Translations under genes and position numbers: made by a program | Notes under the pieces: model-generated | What the model saw: only the letters and a program-made list of their open reading frames with translations | Databases searched by the model: none | What the model was told of the DNA's origin: nothing | Shown here: positions 11,101-23,573 of the stretch, one piece after another | Numbering within the stretch: the first letter of the stretch is position 1 | Layout: the number at the start of each line of letters is the position of its first letter | DNA from: Eucalyptus grandis | Lineage: Eukaryota; Streptophyta; Magnoliopsida; Myrtales; Myrtaceae | Direction of reading: 5' to 3' | DNA: 64,000 nt | Assembly: GCF_016545825.1 (NCBI RefSeq) | Contig: NC_052615.1 | Coordinates: 21,630,520 to 21,694,519, forward strand

Positions 11101-14100
11101 AAGTTGGTTTTAAACCTTAGAGGACTTAGGCCAAAATTAATCTTGTTCAAAAATATTTTTCTTTGGCAGCGAGAATTCCAAGTATGCCTCTAACATTAAA
11201 GGTTTTAAATGTTTTTGCAGTTGGGAGTTATAAGGGGATGAGTGATTGTTAACCCCTTGTCTTGTAGGTGTGGAGTTGTGAATGAATGTTCATGTTTTGG
11301 ATTTATGAAGTGTTGCTTGCTTATAAATTGTTATTCCCGCGTTTCCTGCATTGCACTACACCATTGCACACACTACCTGCCGCCGGACCTAGGCCGCATA
11401 GGATCACTTAGGATGGTATTGAGGTCGATACCACTCTGACTACAACCATGTAGTACGAGTCGCCCATCTCAACCTCGAAATTTTTTTCCTGATGTCAAAG
11501 GTCCCCACCTTGGTCTGTAACCATGCAACACGGGTCGGTTCTTTGATGAAGCCGGAGTCATGGGTAACACGACTTAGTCGCGATCTTGCTAGTTTGGTCC
11601 GGTGATCCTATGGCTCCATTTTGAGTCGTTTAGAGTAGAAATCGAACCACATCTTATGTGCATGTCTATGTAATTGTTTTTTTAAAGAGAGAAAAGTTGT
11701 CCCCCACTGTAAGTATCATTCTTTTTTTATTCGTTTTTTTAATTGTATTTTCATTTAGAAATTTGCGGAGACCAATCAAATATCCTTAGTTGTGTAGGCT
11801 TATAATTGAAAAAAAAAATTAGCAATCACTCTTGATAAGTGAACATTGAATGCAAATTTTAAACACTTTGATTTGGTCCTGTTGAACACATGGTTTTGTT
11901 TAAATTTCTAGTTATGGGCTCAAAATCACATTTTGAAAAAAAAAAAAGAGCTTTCAAGTTGCGATTATACATTGGCACACAAAAATTGAAATTGCATTTT
12001 TTTAAATCAAATTCTCTGCATTTTGTGTATTGATTTCTCAAAACAAAAGTCACTTCATTTTTTCTAGAAGTAAAATCATAAATCAATCTTTCAAAAATCA
12101 ATGCTACTTTTGCATATGAAACTTTTGGAATAGAGTAGATATTCGATTGATAGCCGTCGATCGATCTTTTAATGATGCCCATTCTCTTATGATAAAATCT
12201 TGGCGAAATACTAAAACCCCATAATAAGGACTATGGGGCATGTACCGTCGCCTTGATTTCATTGTAAGAGGCGACCTCATTAAGAGATCATTCTCTCATT
12301 CATATATTGACATTGTCTTCTTCTCACAGGATGCAAATAATGGCCACTCTTTGACATTTTCTCATTTGATTGTACAAATAAGAGGACTTTCAAGCTAGGA
12401 TGGGGATTGATTTTTGCATTGATCTATTTTGTCGAAGCCGTGCTAGAAATGTCACCATCAAGTTATCTACTCACCATCTTCATCTCTTCTGGGCATCCAA
12501 TCTGTGCATGGAGATGATTATTGGTGGTCTATAAGACTAAGACAATACTTCAAGATTTAGATGTATACAAAAGAGAATCAATTATCAAATGTTGCCCTCA
12601 AGTAAAAGCTGGTAATCGTTCCAAGTTAAATTTGATTTATTTTAGGAATGACTTGTCTCTCCATTTGTGCATAATTTCAAGAGGCAAATACCTAGCAAAT
12701 ATCAAGACTACGTGAGGACAACTTGGGCCGGAACTACAAAATCTCTAAAAGGAAAAGAATAGACTTGAACAAAACAAAGACTTTTATAAAAAGCGCCGTG
12801 GAGCAGCACTTGACTTAGAAAAAAATCTCTCCTTCCCCACCAATGAAGTGTGCTGGGACAAAATAGTCGAATTCATCACAAAAGGCAATAAATGGGGCAA
12901 AGCATCTAAAGAACAATGTCCCCAAGTGTGGAAACATGGAGCACCCACTCTCCTTTCAAAGCAAAATCTTGAAAAACACATCTCATGATCCATATATGAA
13001 ATTTTCAAGCCCCTTATCACTTAAATGTCTCTTCAAAAAGAGCATTTGAAAAAAGCATGAATTGAACTTTGTAAATTATTGTATACAATAAAGAAGTGCT
13101 TTTCATGGATAAAATCAGGGCCACATAACCATTTTTTAATCAATCCTAGCCACTTCAAGGAAAGTTCATACCTGAAGAACGGAAACATGTGAAGGGTAAA
13201 TTGTGTCGATTCCAATTGCTCATTTTGATAGCGTCTCTAACATGATTCTTTCTTTCCTTTGATAGGAAGACATCAAATGCTTAAAGGCAAATGCAAGTGA
13301 AGGGTAATGCCAAGTTACCAAATATCCACGAGGGTGAATCCAAGAGATGTTAGCCCTTAAAGGATAAAAGCGAGTGAAGGGTAATAATGTATCATATCCA
13401 ACATTTCAATCCCTAAAAATTTTTGCACTATCATATTCTTTTACCTTCTTTATAGGGTTACTAGGTCACCATGCCATAGGTAAGTACCGTTCTTCTCAAA
13501 AAAAAAAAAAAAACGGAGAATTTCCATTACAAAAAGAAACCTTTTGCGCTTTGCTAGAGACAAGCACACAAATGAATAATTGAAAAAAAAACTTTCTACA
13601 AGCTTTTTGAATATCATTTTTATCTCAAAATTGTTTTTTTTCGTTTTGGGGATTATTCATTTTGAATCAAAATTCCCTATGGATATTAATCTACTAAGAC
13701 GATCTCAGCAGAGTGAAATGGAGATGTTAATCATGCCAAGTAGAGGATACTTAGGATGAGGAAAGGCAAGCCATTTTCAAACACATCATTCAAACACTTT
13801 TGAGAGTTGAGTGAAAGGCGACATTCTCTTAGGATGAATGATTCATTCGCATTGAGCACAAAGATCGAAATGATAAATGCGTTTTCTTCATCAATCCCAA
13901 GCACCGAGCTAACATCTTGCTACCTTTTTGGGTCGAATAAAGATGATCCTTCAAAGTAACCCTATTGAGAATGACCCTACTTTGGGGCAGCATAGGAGAT
14001 TACGGTCGTGTTGTAGAGCGAAAAATTGAGAAGGATTCTATTACTTTCACTTGCATCAATCTTCTAGTGATAGCTTTAGAGGAATTCTCATTAGAGCTTG

Positions 14101-15172
14101 ACTTATCTCAAGGTGAAGAAGAGCATTTTCTTCTCTACCCAAACACTGATATCCATTGCTTTAATCAATTTGGGCTTGATTATTCATTTCTGAATCTCGA
14201 ACGGTGATTATCTCCCTTCACTAGGGCAAGACATAAGAATTGACCATATACAATTGATGTGTACAAGAAAACGTGAAAAACATCTCGAAAGTCATAAGAG
14301 TTCCAAAAGTTCAAAGAGCAAAAAGTTCAACAAAATTAGGGGGCATGAAAAAGTAGCGTGTCTGGTAAAAGTAAGGCCAATGTCCATCAAGAAAAAGAGC
14401 CGAAAGGCTGCATCTTATGCGAAAGAAAAATGATCGAAGTTCAAGTGCTTGCGTAAAAAAAATCATCGCAAGTGTAAAGGAAATTAGAGAAAGGAGCAAA
14501 GCTTCAATGCAGAAATGATTAGTGAAGGAACTTTTGAGATATGCTGTGTTCCAAAAGCCAAATGATTTCAAAAGATTAAGTGACTTGGTCACAATGCCAT
14601 GATGATCACCGACTCTTAAAAACCCTATTGAAAATTTTAAGCCTTTTGAGTCTTTCCCGAGCCAACATTACAACCCTCTTCCGAAGTCTCTTCTAATTGG
14701 GATGGTTCGAGTGAAAATGAGAATGCCCCAAAGAAGCTATTGCTTGAAGGAGTGGAAGCAATTCTATCTTGTCTTATCTTCTAAGTTCTCAACTTGTAAA
14801 CCCGATGAAGCGACAAATATTCCTTTATTAGCCTCAAAATAATAATTCCTTTATGTAAGCCCTAATCGAGCCTATATTGCAGTCCTTTCAAAAGACCTTT
14901 TTGATCCATCAGATTGTGCTCATCGCAAATGTTTTTGAAAGCCTTTGACATGGGTTATGTGAGATACCCTCAGCAATTAGTTATTTTTCACGCGAATAGA
15001 TGGGATCAAGCAGCCATGTTATCGAGAGTGTGTGAAAAACCCTTTATGACTAAAAAACTTTAGTTTGGCATGCTTAATGAGCCTTTTTTTCATGAGTCAT
15101 AGTCATTCTGATGAGAACTTGTCTCTTAGAGAATTTGATGATTAATAATGCATCCCCAAGCAGGATGACAAT
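11101..15172 (+). other. Interior of Tat element 1, no coding sequence
   Basis: 11,101-11,640 matches the leader of element 2 (for example GCCGCATAGGATCACTTAGG). 11,650-13,690 is AT-rich with no protein domain I can recognise; the short ORFs at 11,859-12,182, 12,784-13,020 and 13,965-14,207 show no motif. 13,690-15,172 matches the 3' non-coding tract of element 2. At the right edge AAGCAGGATGACAAT abuts LTR B. In element 2 the same motif (near 28,540) is followed by another 1.36 kb before the LTR. Confidence 0.6.
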
Positions 15173-17755
15173 TGTTGACACCTAGTTTTTTATCTTTCAA
15201 ATAGTATAAAAAATCAATCAGAATCAAAATCAAAATCAAATAAAAAAATCAAAATCAAAATTTTTTTTTAGCTATTAATTTCCTTTTAAAAAAAAAGTTG
15301 TGAGGTCCGGTCGGGCGGATCCGGCCTTGGCCCGACCCGGCCCCTTTTTCCTTTTATTTTTCCCTGCGTGGGCCTAAGCCCAACCCTCCCATTTACTTTT
15401 TCTTTTTCTTTTCTTCCCCTTCACACAGCCCAACCCTCTTTTCCCTTTAGCCCGGCCCACCTCCTTGTCTTCTCCCTCGGCCCGCCTCTTGCACGGGGAA
15501 CCAGTAGTAGAAAGTAGCTGTCCGCTTGGGTAAATGGCGAAGCGAAAGGGGCCGGGAAGGCGAGGGGACAGCATCATCTCGCTGGCAGGTCAGCGGGTTG
15601 GGGGGAGCCGATTCGGACGCACGCGGAGCTGATTCGCGCGCACGCGAAGAGAAACAGGGGGAGATTTGCACTAGAAAAGGGGAAAAACAGGAGAAAAATA
15701 GAGGAGGCAGATAGAGAGAGAACAGGGGGGAACCGAGCATGAAAAACAGAAAAAAGAAAAACGAGAAGAAAGAAACACTGGGGAGGAGGAGTCGTGGTGG
15801 CAGCCCTCGCCGCGCCACCGCTACCCCTTTGCGACGCCTGCAGCCCGAAGCTGCGACGCCGCCGCTGCCCTCCGAGCGTCGACCCCTAGTGCCCAACGCT
15901 GCAGCTCCCGACACCAAGCGAGCAGAAGAGAACCGGAGGAGAGGCACAAACGAGAGAGCGAGAGGAGGAGTCCGAGCGCGAAGTGACTAAGGGAGAGGAA
16001 GGGAGCTTCGGTTGTTGCCTCGGCCGTTGCCTCGCCTGCACGCGAGCCCCGCTTGACTATCCCTCGGCCAACGTCCTCAAATTGGATCTGGTACGTCCTT
16101 TTTGCGCCCTGTTTTCAACCGCTTCTGTGCATCCCGGGCCGGAGTTTGCGTCCAAATGGTTTGCGTGAACTCCGGCCTTGTCCACTCCCTATTTGGTTGC
16201 TGTATGTCTTATTATTTGTTGGTGATAGTCTCGGTTTGGGTTCGGGTCCTAGTTGAGCTAGAAACACATGATTCGGGAGCGCCCTCCACTTGTTTGATAG
16301 AATGCCACAACGAGATCTAGTCTCCATGGCTTTGTCTTTGACTGAAATCGAGTTATCCGAGCATGTCGCGCTCTATTGTGATGTTCCGGCGGTGAAGGGT
16401 GACCTTGGGTGTCGGTCATGTGGTCGTTCGCTACGTCGTTGTTGCTTGTTCGGTGTTTGGCCGAGGAGGGTATGCTCGGCCGATGATGGTGAGGATCTCA
16501 GGCCAACTAGTGGGCTGGCGGAAGTTCGGCGGTGGAAGGGTCACCGGTTGTTCCGGGCTGCGTTGTTGTTTAGCGAGTCTCGATGAGGCCATGTTTTGGG
16601 AAGGAAGCTTCGGACGTGTAGTGGGCAAGCACGAAGAAGACGACACCTGAAGGAGAGCGTGTAGAGAAGAAGACCAAAAAAAAAATAATAATAAAATAAA
16701 AGAAGAAACAAAAAGAAAAGAAAAGTAAAGAAAAAATGAAAAGTAAAACAAAATATGGAAAAAGAAAGTAAAAGGGGCTTCGGGAAAGAGGAGTCGTAGA
16801 AGCAAATGTGCGGGAAAAGGTGTGCAGCGAGAAAAGAAAAGCGAAAGTTTTTTTTTTTTTTTTTAAATTGAATTTGTTTTTATTCAAAAGTGTTGGATTT
16901 GGGTTTATGTTGGGTCCGCGGGCCGGATTGGGTTTACCCGGTCCGAATCCATTTTATTAAAGTATAATAATATTAAATATTAAATACATATTAAAAATTA
17001 AAAAAATTTCATAAAATTAATTATAAAAATAAAAAATTCAAAAAATGATAAAAATTCAAAAATTCAAAAAAATTTTCCGAAATTTCAAAAAACTCAGAAA
17101 ACATTAAAAATTCGTTTTTTAAAAATTAATTAATTAAAAATTTTAAAAATTAATTAATTAATTTTTTTAAAAAAAATTAAAAAAAAATTCGAAAATCCGA
17201 AAATAGTGGGGTTTGATTAGGACTTGCCATGTATTGCCATTTTAGCGTAATTAGTCATTTATGTGCTCGTATTTTGATTACGTTGCATGTTTTATTTGCA
17301 TATCTAATTATGTTTGATTGCATGTGTTTAATTTTATGGCAATTAAGATGTTGATAGTTATGATTATTACTTTAATGATTGCGCACTCGCATGATCACCT
17401 CGTATGTTAGTGGATAAGTATAAAATTAATCCAAACTGCCTGTCAAAAACCATTTTGTTAAAATGAATAAGATTAGGTACCGAAAGGGCACTAATTAGTT
17501 AATTAGTGTAATCAAGTCCCCGAACCTAGATTCTCTGGTTGCGTAGGAAGTGAGGTATACTCCCATACCTCACTTGGTTTCTAGCCGACCCCAATAGGCT
17601 AGTGGCGACTCCTTTTGTGCAAAAATTCTAAAGAATATCCCAATGTCACGCGGGGTATGGGCTTGGGAGAGCCCGCGCCTGATCATGGGCTTTAGGCCCG
17701 TCCTTTAGGCAATACCCCTAAACCTGTTCCCTCCCCCTGAGGGTAGGTCGCGACA
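15173..17755 (+). repeat. LTR B, shared between Tat elements 1 and 2
   Basis: It starts TGTTGACACCTAG and ends GGTCGCGACA, 2.58 kb, with TG...CA ends. The first about 1.08 kb matches LTR C closely and the last about 0.6 kb matches LTR A. The interior is GC-rich at 15,300-16,620, then strongly AT-rich at 16,640-17,200. ORFs in the GC-rich part appear on both strands and are not supported as genes. Confidence 0.85.
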
Positions 17756-17757
17756 GC

Positions 17758-17775
17758 TTGGTGACTCCGCTGGAG
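17758..17775 (+). other. Primer-binding site of Tat element 2
   Basis: TTGGTGACTCCGCTGGAG lies two bases after the end of LTR B. It is the Tat/Ogre-type site usually assigned to tRNA-Arg. Confidence 0.75.
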
Positions 17776-18451
17776 ATTTGGTTTTAAACCTTAGAGGACT
17801 TAGGCCAATATTAATCTTGTTTATAAATATTTTTGTTTGGCGAGGGTTTTGGTACGTCCCTAACATTAAAGGTGTTAAATGTTTTTGTAGAATGGGAGGT
17901 ATAAGGGAAGTGTTTGCTCACCTTTGTCTTGTAGGGAGGTGAAGGAATGTATGGTTTATTATTCATGTATGAAGTGTTGATTGCTTATAAATTGTCATGC
18001 TTGCATCCCCTGCATTGCACTACACCATAGCACACACAACTTGCCGCCGGACCTGGGCCGCATAGGATCACTTAGGATGGTGTTAAGGTGGATACCACTC
18101 CGACTACAACCAGGTAGTACGAGTCGCCCACCTTAACCCCGAAATTTCTTTCTTCATGTCGAAGGTACCCACCCTGGTCTGCAACCGCGCGACACGGGTC
18201 GGTTCTTTGACAAAGCCGGAGTCATGGGTAACCCGACCTAGCCGCGACCTTGCTGGTTTAGTCCGGTGATCCCATGGCTTCATTTTGAGCCGTCTAGAGT
18301 AGAAATCGAACCACCACCCATGCGCATGTCTTTGGCATTGCTACTCAATGAATAGGTCTTTCAAAATTCTTTTATGCACAATTTATTTATCTGTTTTCTT
18401 TTTGGTCGGTCCATGACAAATTAGGTTTGTCGTAACTTTGGTTGATATACG

Positions 18452-19751
18452 ATGGGAGTACCCGAGCTTCACATCTTTTCCGCCCCGAAGGCCGAGCTCC
18501 GCATGTGGTGGGATGGACTGGATCTGACTGGCCGTGATTGGGTGCGATCTTATGTTGGACGATTACTTCCCCTATTGGAGATAGAGACCCATTATGGTGT
18601 CGTGCGGCGTTAGCACATGTTTGGTGCCCCCAACTTGCACGTTCATATTCGGTGATCACAAGCTTACTCCAACCTTGGAGGAATACAATATTGCCATTGA
18701 AAGCCCTTAGCGTCGGAGTTGGTTAGCCCGTAGGATTTGAACATGCATTGACCTTATCTGATTTCCTTAAAATTAAAGAAGATGATGTGAGAAAAGTTTT
18801 GAAAGCCAATCGCAAAACCTGCCCATTTTCATTTCTAAATGAACTTTTTCAAAATGCCCCATCTTTCCAAAAAGAATAAGATATTCCCTGCTAGCTTTCT
18901 TCGGGTTTGTGATATTCCCACATTGTAGAAATGCTATTAACCCTTCCGTAGCGTGGGTAGTTCGTGAAATATGTATGGGAAAGAGTTTTGTTAATGCTAT
19001 CTTGACTGAAACTTTTTCTTTCCCTTACTCGTTTTAAAGAAAATAAAGACAAAGTTTTCCATGCTCCTCCTGCACTCTTGCAAATTTGGTTTTTCTCTCA
19101 CATTAAGGGGTTCGGTAGCTTGATGACTGTGAGCAACATTTCTGACTCTAGCCATCCCATCCTAAAGTTTAGAGATAGAAAAAAGTTTGCCCCTAATTAT
19201 CATTATTCTGAGTGGCTAGTTTTCATGACCAACCCCGGACCTGAGGATTTCCAATGGCATGCCAAATGGCTTCAAGTTCAAGAAGCGCGGCTCGTGTGTG
19301 GGCTTACTGGACCTATTCCTTTGTTGGGAATCACCGGAGTCACCGAATATTACCCGACTCGAGTCACCCGTCGGTTCAAGAGATTCAACAGCTTCCGTCG
19401 GCAATCGGGAAGACCCGCCGGCCAGATAGACTTGACGGATGCCAAGACCACGAAGACTCCGTTGCGTTGGTCAAGTCGATGTGGGATATGTGCCACCCTC
19501 GGAAGTTGATCGGCTGAAGAGGAGTTGGAGGGGCAAGAGAAGACCTATTATGCCTCGAAGGAGTACATCCTTAAACACAAGATTCAGAGAGCCTCCGCCC
19601 GAAGATTCCTAAAGTGCCATTAAGGATCACCCATCGAGCCGAGATCAAGCGCCTCAAAAGGGAGCTCGAGGAGGCCGAAGAGCGTGCTTTGAAGTTAGCC
19701 CGAGTTAGTGGAGCTGCCTTGAGTGGAAGCCATCCTCATCAGTTAGATTGA
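18452..19751 (+). pseudogene. Tat ORF1, broken (protein of unknown role upstream of gag)
   Basis: The frame opens with MGVPELHIFSAPKAELRMWW. After stops and shifts it continues with a LTPTLEEYNIAIESP-like segment, then QIWFFSHIKG (about 19,080), WLVFMTNPGPEDFQWHAKW, and a coiled-coil end EIKRLKRELEEAEERALKLA before TGA at 19,749-19,751. An extra ORF before gag with an L-T-P-T-L-E-E-Y motif is typical of Tat/Ogre elements and resembles the plant DUF7745 family. Its function is not known to me. At least four disruptions are visible. The longest intact stretch is 143 codons (19,078-19,509). Confidence 0.7.
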
Positions 19752-20054
19752 GTCAAGTGCGATTTGTAATGGGACCATACTCACATGCGTTACAATGTTA
19801 AAGAATTTGTCTCGAGTCTCAATGTTGGGAGTTAAAAGAATGTCTTTCCATTTTGGAAGTAGCTTTGTTTGTAGGGGTTTTCTATCATGTTTTTCTTGTA
19901 TGATGTGGCAACCTAGCTTCGAATGAAACGAACAAATTGGGGCAATTAGATCTTTGTCGTGGGCCGACCGCCTAATTATTACTTGTACTTATATATGCTT
20001 ATCTACCTATGCTTCAAGTACTAACCGATCAATTGTCTTCTACTGATCGTCGAC

Positions 20055-21452
20055 ATGGCCAAGCGAAGATCCCCAATTCGCACGCGCACAAAAGTCAGAA
20101 TGGAGAACGATGACACCAACGTGCGCATGGCAAAGATGGAGGACCAGCTGGCCCAACTCACCGCAATGATGCTTGAAATAAGCCAGAAGCTTAAGGAGCC
20201 CCCCGTCGTAGCTGTCACTGGAACATCCACTCCTGCATTATCAGGACATGCTTCCCCGTCGACGGGAGGCACGCACGTTGCTGATCTCCCCGGGAAAGAA
20301 ATTGCCGGAGAAGCTCCTTCCACGCCGAGTCATCGTCAATTTGGATCCTCCTTCGAAGGAAAACCCAACACCCCACTTAAGTGACGAGAGTGAAAAACGT
20401 TTGGCAAAGATGGAAGAGCGACTATGTGTCTTGCAAGGTTATGAGTTGAAAGGAGCTGATAGACTATCTCCATACACCAAGACGAGCTTTCCGAGAATTT
20501 CCAGGAGCCCCGAGTTCACAAGAAAGTATGACGGAACGGGATGCCCAAGGACCCACCTTAGGTATTACATGAGAAAAATGGCTCGTTACGCTGATAACGT
20601 GCCATTCCTCATACACACATTCCAAGATAGTTTGGAAGGCATTGCCCGACATGGTTCATTGCGCTGGACATTGAAGAATTCACTAGTTGGGACGACTTAA
20701 CAAATGAGTTCTTGCAGCAATACCGGTTTAACATCGAGCTTGCCCCCACGAGGGAAGAGTTAACTTGTGTTGAAAAAAAGAGGAATGAGTCATTCAAGGC
20801 CTTCGCGCAAAGGTGGAGAACCATGGCCTCACAAGTGAAGCCGGCTTTGAATGAGAGAGAGATGAAGCAGTTGTTCCTCAAAACATTGCCCTCTGAATAC
20901 TTTCAAGGGTTAGTGTTCTCGGGTTGCCAAACATTTTCACAGCTAGTTGAGGTAGGTGAAGGAGTTGAATGGGCAATGGTTGAGGGAAAGATTTCAACCG
21001 GAGGCATGAAGAAATTCCCAGCAAGAAAAGATAAGGAGGCCGCAATTGAAGTAGCGCTTGTGCAAGAGCCACATTTCTCTCGGCCAGCCACAACACCCGC
21101 GCACAAGCCTACGATGGTCCCAGGTAGTTCATCACAAGCATACGATAATGGCAAGAGGCCGTTTCGAAAGGGGTTTTCTCCACTACCACGCCCGCTGTCA
21201 AAGTTATTGCCCATGCTTCTTGAAAAGAGGATGGTCGCAAAGGAGGTGCCTAGAGATAACCCCCCGAGGTTCGCCGGGTTCAATGCAACCAAGACCTGTG
21301 AATACCACATGGGAGAAAGGGGGCATGATGTAGATAATTGTCACATGCTAAGATACAAAGTTCAACAGCTTCTAGACAAGAACATTTTGACTTTCAAGGA
21401 AGCTCAGCCCAACGTGCAACAGAACCCTCTACCAAATCATGTAGGGGAGTGA
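20055..21452 (+). pseudogene. gag: Tat gag, frameshifted
   Basis: It begins MAKRRSPIRTRTKVRMENDD with a short coiled coil (MAKMEDQLAQLTAMMLEISQ). The frame shifts near 20,340-20,380, continues with MEERLCVLQG and FTRKYDGTGCPRTHLRYYM, then shifts back near 20,700 to EFLQQYRFNIELAPTREEL and SFKAFAQRWRTMASQVKPAL, the core of the Retrotrans_gag domain. The zinc-binding end reads CEYHMGERGHDVDNCHMLRY, the C-x2-H...H-x4-C arrangement usual in Tat elements. Gag would form the particle that carries element RNA. Two frameshifts block a full product. Confidence 0.85.
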
Positions 21453-21495
21453 ACTCAATTTCGAGGACACATGGGCGAGTCGGCAACCTCTAGTA

Positions 21496-22073
21496 TTGGA
21501 TGCTTCCGAGTTGTATGAATCCTTAGTGCTAGCGGGATACTATGAAGGCCAGGAGGATGTGACCCTAGAAGAGAAATTGAACCGCGTCCGTAGGATGATA
21601 ACCATGGGAGTAATCAGACGCGGAGAAGAGGAAGAGAATGTCGTATCCGTGATAATGCCATCATCATTCCGCTCATCTTTCTTCAACTTTGCTAGTATGT
21701 CTCGGGCGAGGAAGGTTATGCATGGAATTTCGAAGACCCCAGCTTTATACGAGGAAGGGTTGATAGCTATGATTACCCCGATGGTGATTGAATTGTCCGA
21801 TGAGGAGCTCGCAGGTGATATCGGGCTGGAAATTGCTGAACCCACAGTGATTGACCTTATGGTCGAAGAGATGTCGACAATCGAAGTCATGGGAGGACAC
21901 ACAATGCCGGTCACGATTGAATTGCCTCCCCAGGAAGAAGATGGAATGGTAATCCGGAGTATCCTCCCAAATTCGATTCAAAAGCTGTACCTTGGGGTTA
22001 CGGAACCAATGAGGTAGATCTTTGTCACGCGATCAGGCCATTACGCACTGATAAGGGAATAGAAAAGAAGGCC
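21496..22073 (+). pseudogene. Tat gag-protease linker region
   Basis: This is a 173-codon frame followed by a short tail. It has no catalytic motif but matches the position and character of the spacer between the gag zinc knuckle and the protease of Tat polyproteins. It is rich in Glu and Ile, with an ITPMVIELSDEE / MPVTIELPP motif pair. The frame differs from both neighbours, so at least one indel lies on each side. The last part (after 22,017) reads on in another frame into MTEEEANQFLAVVKSSEF, which is the start of the protease block. Confidence 0.6.
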
Positions 22074-23396
22074 ATGACCGAGGAGGAGGCAAATCAATTT
22101 TTGGCTGTAGTAAAGTCTAGTGAGTTCAACGTGGTGGATCAACTGCGGAAGTTGCCGGCTCAAATCTCCCTCTTGGAATTATTCAAATCTTCTGAGAAGC
22201 ATAGGGACATCTTGCTAAAAGTCCTTAACGAAGTGCATGTGCCAGAGTCAATTGATGAAGTCCAATTGGAAGAGCTCGTTGGGGCTGTTCTATTAAAAGA
22301 CCAAATTTCCTTTACTGATGAAGATCTCCCCCCCGATGGTCCTAATCATACCAAAGCGCTACATATCTCGGTGAAACATGAAAGCACTCTTGTTTGTAGA
22401 GTATTGATTGATAACGGTTCGGCACTCAATATATGCCCGTTGGCTACTCTCCACCGTCTTGGCATTGATCTTGGGAGAATCCGTCTTGGTAAGTCGATTG
22501 TGCGGGCTTTTGATGGGATGAAGAAGGATGTGATAGGGAAATTGAGCTTGAGCATGATTGGCCCTATACTTTTCCAAGCCGTGTTCCAGGTGTTAGATAT
22601 ACCAAGTGCTTTTAATTTTCTGCTAGGGAGACCGTGGATCCACACAGCAAGTGCGGTTGCCTCCAGCCTCCATCAGAAAGTACGATTTGTGGTGGACAAC
22701 ATGCTTATCACGGTCCATGGAGAATCCGACTTCAAGATCTATCACGAGACAGCCATCCCCTATGTGGAGCCAGAGTGTACCGAGGAATCCAGCTTTCAAA
22801 CCCTCGAGCTAGTATCCATGGTCCATGTACCTGTAAGGTCCTTCATAAAGGCTCCTAATTTGTCTAAGCCGACCATAGCTGCGGGAAAGATTATGTTGGC
22901 AAGTGGGTATAATCCTGGAGAGGGCCTTGGATCACACGGTCAGGGTGTGCGAAAGCCCATTGAAGCTCATAAAAACTCGAAGAGGAGAGGCCTAGGATAT
23001 GTTGAGGGGCGAGAAGGTCGTAGCGAGCAAGGTGGTCATGGCAATCGAGGGGCCGTGGAAGGCGAGAGAGGCCGGAATGCCCGAGGAGGCCGAGGTGGGT
23101 ATAGAGATTGGAGTGAACGTATTGCCCAAACCGAGGAGGGTGAGGGCAATCGAGGCCCATTTCATCCGTTGTTGGAAGAAACATTTCCAGGACCTCTAAG
23201 GATGTTATTCGAGGAAGAGGGGGACATTTATGGTGTGATTGAGCTATTCGAGGAAGACGTCATATGTGCCATCCCGGCATGCGAGGAGGCTGAGTCCTCT
23301 GAAGTCATGGTTGTCCCTTCAAAGCATTACATTATGCATAATCATAATAAGGACGCATATGACTCGGACGTGCATGAAGAAAGTCTCTCGGGTTAG
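22074..23396 (+). pseudogene. Tat aspartic protease with G-patch
   Basis: A 440-codon open frame, the longest coding piece of the element. Residues about 1-80 are the pre-protease segment (VVDQLRKLPAQISLLELFKS). The active site is VLIDNGSALNICPL near residue 112, with Asn-Gly after the catalytic Asp as in other Tat proteases, and FLLGRPWIHTASAVASSLHQ follows near 182-201. Residues about 273-306 contain ASGYNPGEGLGSHGQG and RGLGY, a G-patch as found in many Tat polyproteins. A Gly/Arg/Glu-rich tail follows. The frame is intact but isolated from RT by a stop and a shift, so it counts as part of a dead polyprotein. Confidence 0.85.
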
Positions 23397-23573
23397 ATGA
23401 CACGACGATGACGATCGAAGGGGATTGAACGCGAATGGAATCGATATGAAGGATCGAAGCCATTGACCGAAGAGCGAACAATCACCATAAATTTAGGTGA
23501 CGTAGAGAATGTCGGGAGGTAAGGATCGGGGCATGTCTCTCGGAATCGAGAGGCGGAAAAGACGACTAATCTT

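Larger units (their letters stand above)
9221..15172 (+). mobile_element. Tat-lineage gypsy element 1: LTR plus coding-less interior
   Basis: LTR A (9,221-11,081) and a primer-binding site are followed by about 4.1 kb of interior. This ends directly at the next LTR (15,173), which it shares with element 2. The first about 0.55 kb of the interior matches the leader of element 2, and the last about 1.5 kb (13,690-15,172) matches element 2 at 27,060-28,560. No gag or pol domains lie between. It is a large non-autonomous derivative (LARD-like) or a deleted copy. Confidence 0.65.

Noticed and set aside
15447..16805. ORFs across the GC-rich half of LTR B, and the counterpart at 30,000-30,750
   Set aside because: The two LTR copies differ by indels that change the frames, so no protein is conserved.
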